A DNA stretch of 64,000 nt. Source: Pedobacter riviphilus. GTDB lineage: Bacteria; Bacteroidota; Bacteroidia; Sphingobacteriales; Sphingobacteriaceae. The position numbers and the translations under genes were made by a program. The notes below the pieces were generated by a model. The model was not told the DNA's origin. It ran no database searches and worked only from the letters and a program-made list of their open reading frames with translations. Below are positions 55,381 through 64,000 of this stretch, in pieces. Positions within the stretch are counted from its first letter, which is position 1, and the number at the start of each line of letters is the position of its first letter. The DNA lies in NCBI RefSeq assembly GCF_014692875.1, contig NZ_CP061171.1, positions 1,116,001-1,180,000 on the forward strand, read 5' to 3'.

Positions 55381-56247
55381 ATGGCCGCAGCCCCAAAAAT
55401 TAATACTTATCATTTTCTCCCATATAAATATGGTTCGGAACTGTTATTGGATATTGGACGTATTGAAACATTGAATCATTATGTATTAGATCGTACGTTA
55501 CACCAACTTAGTTTTTACGAAATTATTTTCATCGAAAAGGGAGCGGGCACTTTTACATTAGACGAAAATAAGACATCAATAACACCACGAACTGTTATTT
55601 TCACGAGTCCCGGACAGGTACGTTGTTGGGAAATTGAGCAAGATGTAAGTGGCTATGTATTGTTCTTTGAAAAAGACTTTCTCCATCTTTTTTTTTCGGA
55701 CGAACTATTTCTATATCGGTTTCAATATTTCCATCAATATTCACGTCCAAACGACATGCATCTATCAGAGATGCCATTTGTAAAATGTTTGGAGCTTTTA
55801 TATGGAATAGAAGGGGAGTTCGGACAGCTTCAGAATGATAGCAATCATTTGATCAGGTCACTTTTGTATCAATTGCTTGTACTGCTCAATCGATATTATG
55901 CGGGTGTTTACAACGTTCAGAGAGACACTTATGTTCATCCAGATTTTTATAGGTTTCGATCTTTGCTGGAAAAGAAAATTGCGGATGACCAGCGTGTTGA
56001 GGCCTATACAAAAATGCTTAATGTCAGCTCCGGATTCCTTAATAAAATTTGCAAGCAATTTAGCGGATTATCAGCTCAACAAATGATCCATTACAAGCTG
56101 ATTTCAGAAATAAAGAAACAACTTTATCAAAACAAATCCGCAAAAGAGATTTCCTACGAATTTGGCTTTTCAGATCCGTCTAATTTTAACCGTTTCTTTA
56201 AAAAAATTACAGGTACTACACCTCAGCAATACCGAAAGAAGATTTAA
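55381..56247 (+). CDS. AraC family transcriptional regulator
   Basis: A 288-residue regulator with an N-terminal cupin sensor domain (about residues 20-110; VIFTSPGQVRCWEIE) and a C-terminal AraC domain (second helix-turn-helix in AKEISYEFGFSDPSNFNRFF). Its stop overlaps the first of two direct repeats (56246-56280) before the next gene, a plausible target site. It closes the fucose locus and may respond to a sugar. Confidence 0.9.
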   Translation: MAAAPKINTYHFLPYKYGSELLLDIGRIETLNHYVLDRTLHQLSFYEIIFIEKGAGTFTLDENKTSITPRTVIFTSPGQVRCWEIEQDVSGYVLFFEKDFLHLFFSDELFLYRFQYFHQYSRPNDMHLSEMPFVKCLELLYGIEGEFGQLQNDSNHLIRSLLYQLLVLLNRYYAGVYNVQRDTYVHPDFYRFRSLLEKKIADDQRVEAYTKMLNVSSGFLNKICKQFSGLSAQQMIHYKLISEIKKQLYQNKSAKEISYEFGFSDPSNFNRFFKKITGTTPQQYRKKI

Positions 56248-56280
56248 ATGACCATTTTAAGGATAAAATGACCATTTTAA
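56246..56280 (+). promoter_or_regulatory. AraC-type direct repeats, 20-bp period
   Basis: AAATGACCATTTTAA occurs at 56246-56260 and again at 56266-56280, on the same face of the helix two turns apart, the arrangement preferred by AraC dimers. The -7-like TAATTTTA (56297-56304) starts 17 bp later, so the site would cover the -33 region of the beta-helix gene. CATGTTCT (56290-56297) and AGAACATG (56313-56320, over the start codon) form an 8-bp inverted repeat. Confidence 0.55.
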
Positions 56281-56317
56281 TAGGATAAGCATGTTCTAAT
56301 TTTACAAAAAAAAGAAC

Positions 56318-57373
56318 ATGATAAAATATACATTTAATCTTCTCTTATTCATAATGAGCGTACTGGTCGCACAGGCAGAACAATTATATGTTAACCCTCA
56401 GACTGGTAATGACACAAACTCAGGAATAAAGACACACCCATTAAAGACAATTTTTGAGGCAGCTAAGCGCGTAAACTTAAACAAAGCGCAGGGGGCAACC
56501 ACCATCTTCCTATCAGCAGGTGTACACTTGCTAACCGAAACCGTTGTATTCACCAATGACAAGTATACCTTTAAAAATCGCCTTGTCATTTGTGCGGATG
56601 TTATGCCTGACGATGCAGGCTGGACCCCTCAAAAAATGCCTGTTGTGGTAACAGCAGTACCGCTTGCACCAGGTATTGGCGGAGAAGAAGCGAAAGGTAT
56701 ACAACCGGAGGTGAGTCATGTAACCATTGAAGGCCTGAGATTTACCGGCAGTCCCGATTACACCTATATAGATGGAAATAATTTACGTCGCTCCTATCCA
56801 ATATGGCGTGATGGAAAAAAATTGGACGATCTACTTGTAACACAATGCCTGTTTGCCGGAGACGTTGATGTATTGCCGTTACATGTGGGGGTTATAGCCA
56901 ACGGTTATGGCCTGGTTATCGATCATTGTGTTTTCTTCAACTGTAAAATTCCAGTTGTTTTTTGGAAAAACGATGGCGGGGCCGGCAGTCGTAGTGCAAT
57001 GCGTTATTCGCTAGTATATGGGGGCTATTTCTGTGGCGTTTGGACTACGCTGGGCACCAATGGAGACGATTTCGACTTTCACCATAACATCATAGCAAAC
57101 ACTGCTACCATATGGATCAGAGAAAAAGGAAGTAAAATCGGATATAAAGTTTCTGATTGCATTTTTACCAATTATACCAAACTGGCAGGATACGGAAGTG
57201 GCCCGTTAAGCGACAGTAATGCAACTCCGACGGATTTTCTGGAAATGAAAAACGTACAAACTACCGGAACTGTAAAAATTGAAAAAGATCAGAGTAAACG
57301 CAATTACCTGCAATTAGCGGAAGGTTCGATCGGTTCGGACATACAGGCAGGCCTTTTTAAAAAGAACCTATAG
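56318..57373 (+). CDS. Secreted right-handed beta-helix protein
   Basis: A 351-residue protein with a signal peptide (MIKYTFNLLLFIMSVLVAQA). Its N-terminal segment LYVNPQTGNDTNSG is the DUF1565-type start of many parallel beta-helix proteins, followed by repeated strands (HVTIEGLRFTG, VIDHCVFFNCK, FDFHHNIIANTAT). No lyase motif is obvious. Its promoter carries the AraC repeats, so it is probably controlled by the neighbouring regulator and acts on, or binds, the same glycan. GH or PL activity is possible but not shown. Confidence 0.7.
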   Translation: MIKYTFNLLLFIMSVLVAQAEQLYVNPQTGNDTNSGIKTHPLKTIFEAAKRVNLNKAQGATTIFLSAGVHLLTETVVFTNDKYTFKNRLVICADVMPDDAGWTPQKMPVVVTAVPLAPGIGGEEAKGIQPEVSHVTIEGLRFTGSPDYTYIDGNNLRRSYPIWRDGKKLDDLLVTQCLFAGDVDVLPLHVGVIANGYGLVIDHCVFFNCKIPVVFWKNDGGAGSRSAMRYSLVYGGYFCGVWTTLGTNGDDFDFHHNIIANTATIWIREKGSKIGYKVSDCIFTNYTKLAGYGSGPLSDSNATPTDFLEMKNVQTTGTVKIEKDQSKRNYLQLAEGSIGSDIQAGLFKKNL

Positions 57374-57581
57374 TTGAAATTAATCATGAATACACAGGGA
57401 CAAACTAATTTGATTGACCCGGTTTCGCCAATTTTGAAATATCTCAAAATCGATTGATTATCAGAAGGTAATCGGCAAATTGTTTTTTAGCGAAGAGGGG
57501 CAATAGTTTGTAGCTTTTCCAGCAAAAACTGATTTTAATCTACTGTTTGTAACCAATGGTCAAGAACTTGAATATATTTCA

Positions 57582-57589
57582 TATTTTTG
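57582..57589 (+). promoter_or_regulatory. -7 element before the membrane AraC gene
   Basis: TATTTTTG, a TAnnTTTG match, 41 bp before the ATG at 57631. The 257-bp gap 57374-57630 has no gene. The -33 element is unclear. Confidence 0.35.
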
Positions 57590-57630
57590 AATTGACCAAT
57601 AACATCTAGCCAGCGATACAAAATAACAGC

Positions 57631-58800
57631 ATGTTATACTTCACCAGCATTGCAATTTCTTTATACCTGTTCGTACTATTAGCGGTTAAGCCCAACAAAA
57701 TAACTGCAGATAAGCTGCTCATGATTTGGCAGCTGATAGCAACGCTTCACTTAGCCGGTTTATATTTGCAAGTTTCAGGAAATTATCGCCAATTTCCCAA
57801 TTTAATAGGCTGGGGAGATTTATTGGCACTTGTGCATGGCCCTTTTTTGTATCTATATATCTTTCATCTAACCACACCAATAAAATTTAGCAAGAAAAAG
57901 CTACTTCATTTTTTACCTGTTGCTTTTGCCTATCTTTTATGGATCTCTTTTTTGCTACAAAACCCAGCGCAAAAGCTATTGCTTTATGACCAGGGCTTTT
58001 CCTCGCCTTACTATAAAACCATTGGAATCATCACCAATATTTGCATCATCATTTCGGGAATTATTTATGTATTAGCCGCAATTGTTTTACTGCATCGATA
58101 TAAGAAAAAAATAAGCGAAGAATTTTCAACTACAGATAAAATCAGCTTGAATTGGCTACGTTACCTAATTGTAGGCATCGCTGGAATTTGGGTCTTTGTT
58201 ATTTTTTATCCCAAAGAAGAGAGTATCTATTTCAGTGCCTCGTTGTACATCTGCTTCATCGGTTTTTTAGGTGTACGCCAACAGCAAATATTCAAAACCA
58301 CCAATACCTCCTCCCGCTCTGTTACTCAGAATCCCAACTTTTCTACTCAAAAAGAAAACCTTTCAGAAGCGCCCGCTAACGTGGCATTAATGCCCAATAA
58401 AGTAAAATACGACTGGTCTTCACTTACGGATGCCGAAGCTGAACGTATTTTCCAGCAACTTAACAGGATAATGGCACAAGAAAAACTATATAAAAATGAG
58501 GAACTTACACTAAGTAAGTTAGCTGAATCCTTAAAGCTAAAAGATGCTGTGCTATCGCAAGTGATCAATTCTAAATTTAACAAGAGTTTTTACGACTATA
58601 TCAATTCGCTTAGGGTAGATGAATGTGTAAAAATGATTGCTGATGAAAAAAACCAAAACTATACGCTGCTATCGATAGCTTTTGATTGTGGCTTCAATTC
58701 TAAATCTTCATTCAATCGCAATTTTCGCAAATTCACGGGTAAATCTCCCTCAGATTTTTTCAGAAAACCAACCGATCTAACCTACTACAAGGCGTTGTAG
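57631..58800 (+). CDS. Membrane-bound AraC family transcriptional regulator
   Basis: A 389-residue protein with about seven membrane helices in residues 1-215, a Ser/Asn-rich linker (225-265) and a C-terminal AraC DNA-binding domain (LTLSKLAESLKLKDAVLSQV, LLSIAFDCGFNSKSSFNRNF). Such 7TM-AraC proteins occur in Bacteroidota. It probably senses a membrane or extracytoplasmic signal and binds DNA directly from the membrane. Its targets are unknown; no gene is tightly linked. Confidence 0.88.
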   Translation: MLYFTSIAISLYLFVLLAVKPNKITADKLLMIWQLIATLHLAGLYLQVSGNYRQFPNLIGWGDLLALVHGPFLYLYIFHLTTPIKFSKKKLLHFLPVAFAYLLWISFLLQNPAQKLLLYDQGFSSPYYKTIGIITNICIIISGIIYVLAAIVLLHRYKKKISEEFSTTDKISLNWLRYLIVGIAGIWVFVIFYPKEESIYFSASLYICFIGFLGVRQQQIFKTTNTSSRSVTQNPNFSTQKENLSEAPANVALMPNKVKYDWSSLTDAEAERIFQQLNRIMAQEKLYKNEELTLSKLAESLKLKDAVLSQVINSKFNKSFYDYINSLRVDECVKMIADEKNQNYTLLSIAFDCGFNSKSSFNRNFRKFTGKSPSDFFRKPTDLTYYKAL

Positions 58801-58988
58801 GTCCTCCATTTTCTTATTATTACTCCGTTATTTCTTCGCTAATAGGTTTGTTTGAAGGCGATTTATATTATTTATGGTTAAGTATTTTACCACTTTAAAT
58901 AACGCATTATTCTAAATCAATAAGAGGTGCCACGAAGCCTCGTGGGGCGATTGGCATTTATCAGTGTTTCATTTTTGCATTCAAAACA

Positions 58989-59200
58989 ATGGAGTTTTAA
59001 CTGGTTTACCTTTTGTTAAAGGATGTAAAAAAGGCACTCATTTTTCTTTCACTGTTTTGGTTAACCTATTCTATCTCTTGATAACAATCTTGGTTGATGG
59101 GCCTTTTGGCGAATTTGATTCGCAATGGCTGGTCATAGCGTCTACTTTAGGCATTTTGGCTTTAGTATTATTACAGTTTTACAGAGGCTTTAGAGAATAG
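58989..59200 (+). CDS. Small two-helix membrane protein, frame probably broken
   Basis: The last part (LITILVDGPFGEFDSQWLVI, then a helix ending LQFYRGFRE) looks like a real protein. In another frame LLKDVKKALIFLSLFWLTYS reads into it; one more T near 59076 (CTCTTG) would join them. A stop at 58998 lies in that frame, so the true start is uncertain. No family is recognised. Confidence 0.35.
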
Positions 59201-59262
59201 GTTAACATACTGCTATTACAAATGAAAAACAATTAAATAATAACAAATCTTAAAAAACAATT

Positions 59263-59751
59263 ATGAAATCAATCTCGAAAAAAACTTTATCAACAGTTAT
59301 GGTCATATCACTAGGTATTTTGTTTTTAGCATCGTGCAAGAAACCTAACGATAACCCAGATAACGGGAATAAAATTTCAATGAAAATAACGGTTACAGTA
59401 ACTGGAGCTGATCAGAACGATCAGGTAGATTTTCAGGTAAGTGCCGCAAATCATGATGCCAGCCAGTACGGAGCGCCTGTTTGGAAAATGAATGGCATAT
59501 CTCAAGGTAATCAAAACAGTATATTAATAGACGAAAAAAGTTTTATAGGCACCACAAAAACTTATGTGTTCGAAACCGTAAAACCATTTGATTTTGGGGA
59601 ACTAAGCATTACTGTTGTTAATTTAGAGGGTGGCCCGATAACGGCCAGCTATAAAACTGAGGTTAATGGTAAGGTGGAGACGAATGAAAATGTGGTGGTT
59701 GCTACAGATCAATCTCACAATAAAATGTTCACATATGGATCAAATAAATAA
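59263..59751 (+). CDS. Lipoprotein of unknown function
   Basis: A 162-residue lipoprotein with lipobox LASC (LGILFLASCKK), a Asn/Asp/Pro-rich linker and a beta-sandwich-like domain (MKITVTVTGADQNDQVDFQV). It starts 62 bp after the small membrane ORF. I do not recognise the family. It could be surface-exposed, judging by the Asp/Asn-rich linker after the Cys. Confidence 0.65.
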   Translation: MKSISKKTLSTVMVISLGILFLASCKKPNDNPDNGNKISMKITVTVTGADQNDQVDFQVSAANHDASQYGAPVWKMNGISQGNQNSILIDEKSFIGTTKTYVFETVKPFDFGELSITVVNLEGGPITASYKTEVNGKVETNENVVVATDQSHNKMFTYGSNK

Positions 59752-59994
59752 GTCTAACGGATGAATCCAGCTCATCGATTAAAAGGGCTTGTCGCATAAA
59801 TCATAATCAGGCGCTTTTTGCCTTTGTTTCTGCTTGATTTTTAACCTTATAAGTTTGTGTGTATTTCAGTAAAGTGAAGGAGAACTACTTTTTAATGGAA
59901 TTGAGGCGTACTATACAGCAGAATATCGCCTGGAATTGAAAAACAATTCTTATCATAATCGTTTCAAACAAGAATTTTTAAAATCAAATTTCTC

Positions 59995-60759
59995 ATGAAG
60001 ATACTCATGTTCGTTACCGCATTTCTTTTCTCTTGTATCTGCGTTTCTGCCATTGAAACAAAAATAGTAATAAGAGCCAAAGCAAGAGATGCAAAGTTCA
60101 TCGGTAGCTCCCTCGGCGGTGCTTACGTAATCATCAGGAACAAGGTCAATCAGCAGATTTTAGCTGAAGGTAAAACCACTGGCAGTACGGGTAATACAGA
60201 TCTGATCATGAAAGGTCCCAAAATGAGAGGAAGTTCCATTGTGGATGCCCAAACTGCGGGTTTCCTGGCAAATATTGATATTGACGAACCCACATTCATT
60301 AGCATTGAAGTGGTCTCCCCAATTAATCATAAACAAGCTCAGGCGAAAGTAAGCACAGAGTTATGGTTAATTCCGGGACGGGATATTTTAGGGGAAGGAA
60401 TTATTTTAGAAATACCGGGGTTCATCATCGACATATTGAAACCGCGAACCCACCAATATATAGCCCTGAATGACATTAAAGACAAGCTGTTCCAGATTCA
60501 GGCTAATATTGTAATGATGTGTGGATGTGTTATTGATAAAGGTGGAGTTTGGAACGCTGATGAAATCGAAGTGAAAGGCATCCTTAAAAAAGATGGAAAA
60601 CATATTAAGGAAATTAAAATGTCATTAATCTCGACAAATCTATTTGAGGGCAATTATCTAATTAACGCTGCTGGAAACTACGAACTGATCTTATATGCTT
60701 ATCATGAAAAGACAGGTAATACAGGTGTTGATAAGGTAAACTATGTGATTTATGAGTAA
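59995..60759 (+). CDS. Secreted protein of unknown function
   Basis: A 254-residue protein with a short signal peptide (MKILMFVTAFLFSCICVSA). The first part (VIRAKARDAKFIGSSLGGAYV) is beta-rich; MMCGCVIDKGG in the middle contains two close Cys; the C-terminal part (YLINAAGNYELILYAYHEK) looks Ig-like. It has no catalytic motif that I recognise. It lies alone upstream of a truncated barrel gene. I recall similar Sphingobacteriaceae proteins without a known role. Confidence 0.6.
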   Translation: MKILMFVTAFLFSCICVSAIETKIVIRAKARDAKFIGSSLGGAYVIIRNKVNQQILAEGKTTGSTGNTDLIMKGPKMRGSSIVDAQTAGFLANIDIDEPTFISIEVVSPINHKQAQAKVSTELWLIPGRDILGEGIILEIPGFIIDILKPRTHQYIALNDIKDKLFQIQANIVMMCGCVIDKGGVWNADEIEVKGILKKDGKHIKEIKMSLISTNLFEGNYLINAAGNYELILYAYHEKTGNTGVDKVNYVIYE

Positions 60760-60791
60760 CTAAAGGTTATTCAGCCCGGTTAAAAATCTAA

Positions 60792-61127
60792 TTGGTCTTG
60801 TTGGGGCGTTTGTTTAATGGGGTAAAAAGCGGGTTCAGAACACTAAATATCCGCCCATCAGGTGAGGTAAGGGTTAACCTGAATGATAAGTTTGAACTCA
60901 ATCAATCATATACTTTTACCCATTACCAAAGCAATTATGAAAGCACTGAATTTAATAGCCAGACACTAAATTATCATGATGCGCGGAGCGAGGTGATATA
61001 TCGCCTTGGGCAGCATTGGGTTTGGGAAAAACAGTTAGATTATCGTTATAACCCTAACGCTGTACCTGGCCTGCTACAAAGCTATTATAAGTGGAACGCT
61101 GCAGCCAGTCAAATTAGTTATCACTGA
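60792..61127 (+). pseudogene. Fragment of an outer membrane beta-barrel protein
   Basis: 111 codons without a signal peptide. The pattern (VRVNLNDKFELNQSYTFTHY, then YHDARSEVIYRLGQHW) is alternating and aromatic at strand ends, as in TonB-dependent barrels of the OMP_b-brl_3 type. It lacks plug, N-terminus and the usual C-terminal Phe. It is a remnant, ended by the hairpin at 61102. Confidence 0.5.
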
Positions 61128-61139
61128 TTTGACTGGCTG
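61102..61139. terminator. Inverted repeat between convergent genes
   Basis: CAGCCAGTCAAAT and ATTTGACTGGCTG form a perfect 13-bp stem with a 12-base loop. It overlaps the end of the barrel fragment and ends 16 bp before the SDR stop. There is no strong T-run, so it may act as a shared, weak transcript end. Confidence 0.55.
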
Positions 61140-61154
61140 ATTACCTGTTAAATT

Positions 61155-62165
61155 TTATAAAAGCTCCTTGTGTTCCATCAGGTAGGCCATTGCTTCTTTT
61201 ACTGCCTGTTCTGGTTTTATTGGATTAAATCCTAATTCATTCCTTGATTTGGAAATATCAAAATCCTGTTGAAGCCCCGAAAACATAGCAATATCTTTTG
61301 TGGTAATAATAGGTTGTACCCCTTTTATTTTGGCTGAAAATTCCATCAGACCTGCTATTACATATAATAGAAATTTAGGAACTGCACCAGGCACTTTGAG
61401 TTTCAATTCCGGATAAAGTGTTTGAGCTAACTTGGTGGTATCTGTTATGGTCATACATTTTTCATTGGCAAGGATATAACGTTCACCTGAACGACCTTTT
61501 TGTGCCGCCAGATAACAACCTTCGGCAACATCTTTCACATCTACCCAATTGAGTGTAATTTTGGTGTCTATTGGAATTTGCTTATTCAAAATCAGTTTTA
61601 ATATGCCATAAGAAACATTCAGCGGAAAAAATGCTTCGCCACCTATCATTGCACTAGGCATTACTGAAATTAGTTCAACACCTAATTCTTGAGCTAGTTG
61701 AAAAGCAAGCTTTTCACCGTCATTTTTAGAATTGTAATACATATCCCTGCGGTTAGGATTATAGCCATTACTTTCTTTTGTAGGGAGATGGGTATAATCC
61801 AGCGCTGCAATAGAACTCACATAAACAATCTTTTTTACCCCGGCTTCTGCTGCGGCTTCAATGGTGTTGCGCGTTCCCTGCATATTTACATCGTAAATTT
61901 CTTTTTTCGGGTCTTTGGCCCACAATTTGAAAGCTGCGCCTACTGCATAAAATATATCAACTCCTTCTAAGGCTTTTACAAATGAAGCTTTGTCGGTAAT
62001 ATCTGCCTGTACGACTTCGCAATCCAGACCTTTAAAGCAGTCCTTGTTTTTGATATTGCGAACAGAAGCGCGAACCCTAAATCCCTTTTTTATTAGTAAT
62101 CTTACCAGATTGTTACCCAAGTGTCCGTTGGCACCAGACACGAGTACTAAATTTTTATTTATCAT
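61155..62165 (-). CDS. NAD(P)-dependent extended SDR (epimerase/dehydratase type)
   Basis: About 336 residues from the ATG at 62165 (MINKNLVLVSGANGHLG); another in-frame ATG is at 62171. GANGHLG is the nucleotide-binding motif; the catalytic Ser is in SSIAALDY and the YxxxK in YYNSK. The overall sequence is close to dihydroflavonol 4-reductase-like SDRs. Substrate unknown. The Crp-type regulator gene lies 64 bp upstream on the same strand, so they are likely linked. Confidence 0.85.
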   Translation of the reverse strand: MINKNLVLVSGANGHLGNNLVRLLIKKGFRVRASVRNIKNKDCFKGLDCEVVQADITDKASFVKALEGVDIFYAVGAAFKLWAKDPKKEIYDVNMQGTRNTIEAAAEAGVKKIVYVSSIAALDYTHLPTKESNGYNPNRRDMYYNSKNDGEKLAFQLAQELGVELISVMPSAMIGGEAFFPLNVSYGILKLILNKQIPIDTKITLNWVDVKDVAEGCYLAAQKGRSGERYILANEKCMTITDTTKLAQTLYPELKLKVPGAVPKFLLYVIAGLMEFSAKIKGVQPIITTKDIAMFSGLQQDFDISKSRNELGFNPIKPEQAVKEAMAYLMEHKELL

Positions 62166-62229
62166 ATCCATTGATTTTAAATGATGATGCAAAATTCAAT
62201 TTTGCCCATTTAAAATCACTTCACAAATG

Positions 62230-62805
62230 TTACTTAATGATTTGTTTTCGGATACGGCTTAAACTTTTTGCGTTCATTCCCAGAAAAGAAGCGATATACT
62301 GCATCGGCACATTTTGTAGCACTTCGGGGTGTTCATTCATCAGTTTTAAATACCGTTGTTCTGCACTAAGGGTGGCCAGTTCCTTGGCACGATTTTCATT
62401 GTAAGACAAAGATTGCTGAAATACAAAAAAACTAAATTCCTTAAACGCAGGACTTTGTTGTACAAGCCAATCAAGATCAATTTTGCTAATACGTAAAAGC
62501 TCACACGCTGTAATGCATTCCATGTTTTCGTCGGATTTATATTGGTTTGCAAAATTAGAATATGAGGTAATGAATCCCGGAGGGCAATTAATATGTGTTG
62601 TTACCTCATCGCCCTTATCATTGTAATGAAATAAACGTACAAAACCCGACACAACAAAATAGAGATAAGCCGGGATTTTTCCTTCCTCTTCAACTATTCT
62701 GCTTTTCGGATATAACACAGGCTCGAAGTATTGAATGCATAGGTCTTTTTCCGAATCAGAAATTTTTACATTTTGTGCAATAAGTTGAATAAGGTGGTTA
62801 TGCAT
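62230..62805 (-). CDS. Crp/Fnr family transcriptional regulator
   Basis: A 191-residue protein with an N-terminal cyclic-nucleotide-binding fold (RIVEEEGKIPAYLYFVVSGF) and a short C-terminal helix-turn-helix (VPMQYIASFLGMNAKSLSRI). No Fe-S cysteines are seen. The RExxS-type cAMP contacts are not conserved, so the ligand is unknown. It probably controls the SDR gene downstream. Confidence 0.9.
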   Translation of the reverse strand: MHNHLIQLIAQNVKISDSEKDLCIQYFEPVLYPKSRIVEEEGKIPAYLYFVVSGFVRLFHYNDKGDEVTTHINCPPGFITSYSNFANQYKSDENMECITACELLRISKIDLDWLVQQSPAFKEFSFFVFQQSLSYNENRAKELATLSAEQRYLKLMNEHPEVLQNVPMQYIASFLGMNAKSLSRIRKQIIK

Positions 62806-62945
62806 GCTACAAACTTAAAAAAATATAGTCCTGGAATATCATAACTGTTTTATTAAACATATTTATTCAAACACTTTCAGTTTGAGTGATAGGTTAATTT
62901 TTCATTTGGAAAAGAATGTGCTAACTGAAAGGAGTTAAGCTAGAC

Positions 62946-63848
62946 CTAATATTTTTTCTCTTTTAATATCTTAAGCATTGCAAATTGGTTTGGCATTCTC
63001 CATTTAAGTTCAGAAATAAGGGTTGCCAAAAATATCATTCCACCACCAATCAATAACCTTGATGTAATTTCTTCTCCCAAAATAAAATGTGCAGCGAATG
63101 CTCCGAATATGGGTTCGAAAAGATAGATGATAGATACCCTTTCGGCGCTAATGTACTTTTGAGAAATATTTGATATTGTGTACATGTAGGCCGTTGAAAA
63201 CAACGCACAAAAAATAATGCCAATCCAAAACGTTTCTTGTTGAGGTATCCAGGTAGGATTTCCCTGAATAAACGTTAAGAGGAAAGTTAATATGGCACAA
63301 GTGGCAAACATCGGTACAATCGTAGGAATAATATTGCCCGCTGTTGATTCCTTTTCAATCTGGATTAAATATATGGCGAAACAAAAAGCACCGATAATGG
63401 TGTATAAATCGCCGGTTCCAATGCTGAGTTTATCGGTAACCGATATTACAAAAAGCCCAATTAATGCCGTAAAAGCGGCAATCCATGTTTTTAGTGCTGC
63501 GGTTTTTCGGTAAATGATAAGTTTAATGATTGGAATCATTACAACTGTTATTCCTGCCACAAACGAACACTGCGATGCGGAGGTATGTGTAATACCCAGT
63601 GTTTGTAAATAAATGCCCAATACCAGTGGAATAGCCAAACCCGCACCTGTTTTAATTGTTGTTGAATCTAGTTTCTTTACATGTTTCCAGAAGATAACGG
63701 ATAAAACCATTGTGGCGAGCAAAAAACGATAGCATAAAAACAGAACTGGCTGGTGCTGGCCAATAGCTAGTTTGGTAACTGAAAAGGAAATGCCCCAGAA
63801 AGCGGTACCCAATATCAATAAAATTAAAAAGAGGTTTCTTTTTTCCAT
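62946..63848 (-). CDS. EamA/DMT family transporter
   Basis: A 300-residue membrane protein with ten helices in two EamA repeats (ILGTAFWGISFSVTKLAI in the first; AFCFAIYLIQIEKE and YLFEPIFGAFAAHFILGEEI in the second). The family exports amino acids, metabolites or drugs; the substrate is unknown. Its start overlaps the stop of the acetyltransferase gene by 1 bp (TAATG), so the two form an operon. Confidence 0.9.
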   Translation of the reverse strand: MEKRNLFLILLILGTAFWGISFSVTKLAIGQHQPVLFLCYRFLLATMVLSVIFWKHVKKLDSTTIKTGAGLAIPLVLGIYLQTLGITHTSASQCSFVAGITVVMIPIIKLIIYRKTAALKTWIAAFTALIGLFVISVTDKLSIGTGDLYTIIGAFCFAIYLIQIEKESTAGNIIPTIVPMFATCAILTFLLTFIQGNPTWIPQQETFWIGIIFCALFSTAYMYTISNISQKYISAERVSIIYLFEPIFGAFAAHFILGEEITSRLLIGGGMIFLATLISELKWRMPNQFAMLKILKEKKY

Positions 63849-64000
63849 TAGGATACTTTTAATTCGTTTTCGTTAACCAACACTTTTTTCATCATCAAAT
63901 CTGTTTGTTCATCATCTCCAAGCCAAAACTTATGCTTATTGAAAGTTATAAAACCATTTTTTTCATAAAACCTTAAAGCCCTGTAGTTTTCTTCCCATAC
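63848..64000 (-). CDS. GNAT family acetyltransferase, C-terminal part
   Basis: The last 50 codons of a gene that enters from the right edge. VWEENYRALRFYEKNGF is the typical last helix and strand of the GNAT fold, followed by FWLGDDEQTDLMMKK. The substrate cannot be told from this piece. It overlaps the EamA gene by 1 bp. Confidence 0.85.
   Translation of the reverse strand, partial: VWEENYRALRFYEKNGFITFNKHKFWLGDDEQTDLMMKKVLVNENELKVS

Overview
The window comes from an AT-rich Bacteroidota genome, most likely Sphingobacteriaceae and probably Pedobacter or a close relative. The evidence is: SusC/SusD transport genes, FecI/FecR sigma and anti-sigma genes, a type IX secretion sorting tail, several Bacteroidota-specific DUF families (DUF4290, DUF4254, DUF2851, DUF4173, DUF6266), a Rho factor with a long inserted tail, -7 boxes of the TAnnTTTG type, and few Shine-Dalgarno sites. 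The species call is inference from family knowledge; no search was run.

Layout. 0-4.4 kb (minus strand): start of sucC, then an operon of small membrane proteins with a winged-helix regulator and two copies of a CTTTG-N5-CAAAG palindrome that may be its operators. 4.5-10 kb (plus): lolD, a pre-ATP-grasp / HAD-like / S41 protease operon, dprA, and a cystathionine beta-synthase. 11-24.8 kb: housekeeping genes murA, DUF4290, sixA-like, a GT9 glycosyltransferase, DUF4254, polX, sppA, folK, pssA, rho and pyrF. 25-28.4 kb: small conserved unknowns, including a pair resembling a toxin-antitoxin module, DUF2851, a PspC-domain protein and an ankyrin protein. 28.6-30.2 kb: 1.6 kb without a gene, holding a tandem array of a ~303-bp, hairpin-rich unit and a possible minus-strand small RNA. 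30.3-37.7 kb: ftsK, lolA, a PL9-type pectate lyase, a metallo-hydrolase, DUF6266 and tRNA-Leu(GAG). 38-45.5 kb: a large delta-60-repeat protein with a T9SS tail, a partner lipoprotein, a CubicO-type serine hydrolase and an AraC regulator.

46-57.4 kb is a polysaccharide utilization locus: ECF sigma factor, FecR anti-sigma factor, SusC with an STN signalling domain, SusD, a GH29 alpha-L-fucosidase, an AraC regulator and a beta-helix protein. The likely target is a fucose-containing glycan. Sensing probably runs from SusC-STN to FecR to the sigma factor, with AraC control of the last gene through two direct repeats 20 bp apart. 57.6-64 kb holds a membrane-bound AraC regulator, unknown secreted proteins, a gene fragment, an SDR enzyme with a Crp-type regulator, an EamA transporter and the end of a GNAT acetyltransferase.

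Quality caveat: six large genes (DUF4173, S41 protease, lolA, delta-60 protein, susC, fucosidase) are broken by nine frameshifts, and a possible tenth lies in a small ORF. All nine have the same sign, one base missing, mostly in G/C/A runs, and each gene reads as full length when one base is restored. This points to indel errors in the assembly rather than gene decay. They are listed as pseudogenes because the frame is broken as given, but are probably intact in the organism. True remnants also exist (a sulfatase tail, a thioredoxin-like piece and an outer membrane barrel fragment).
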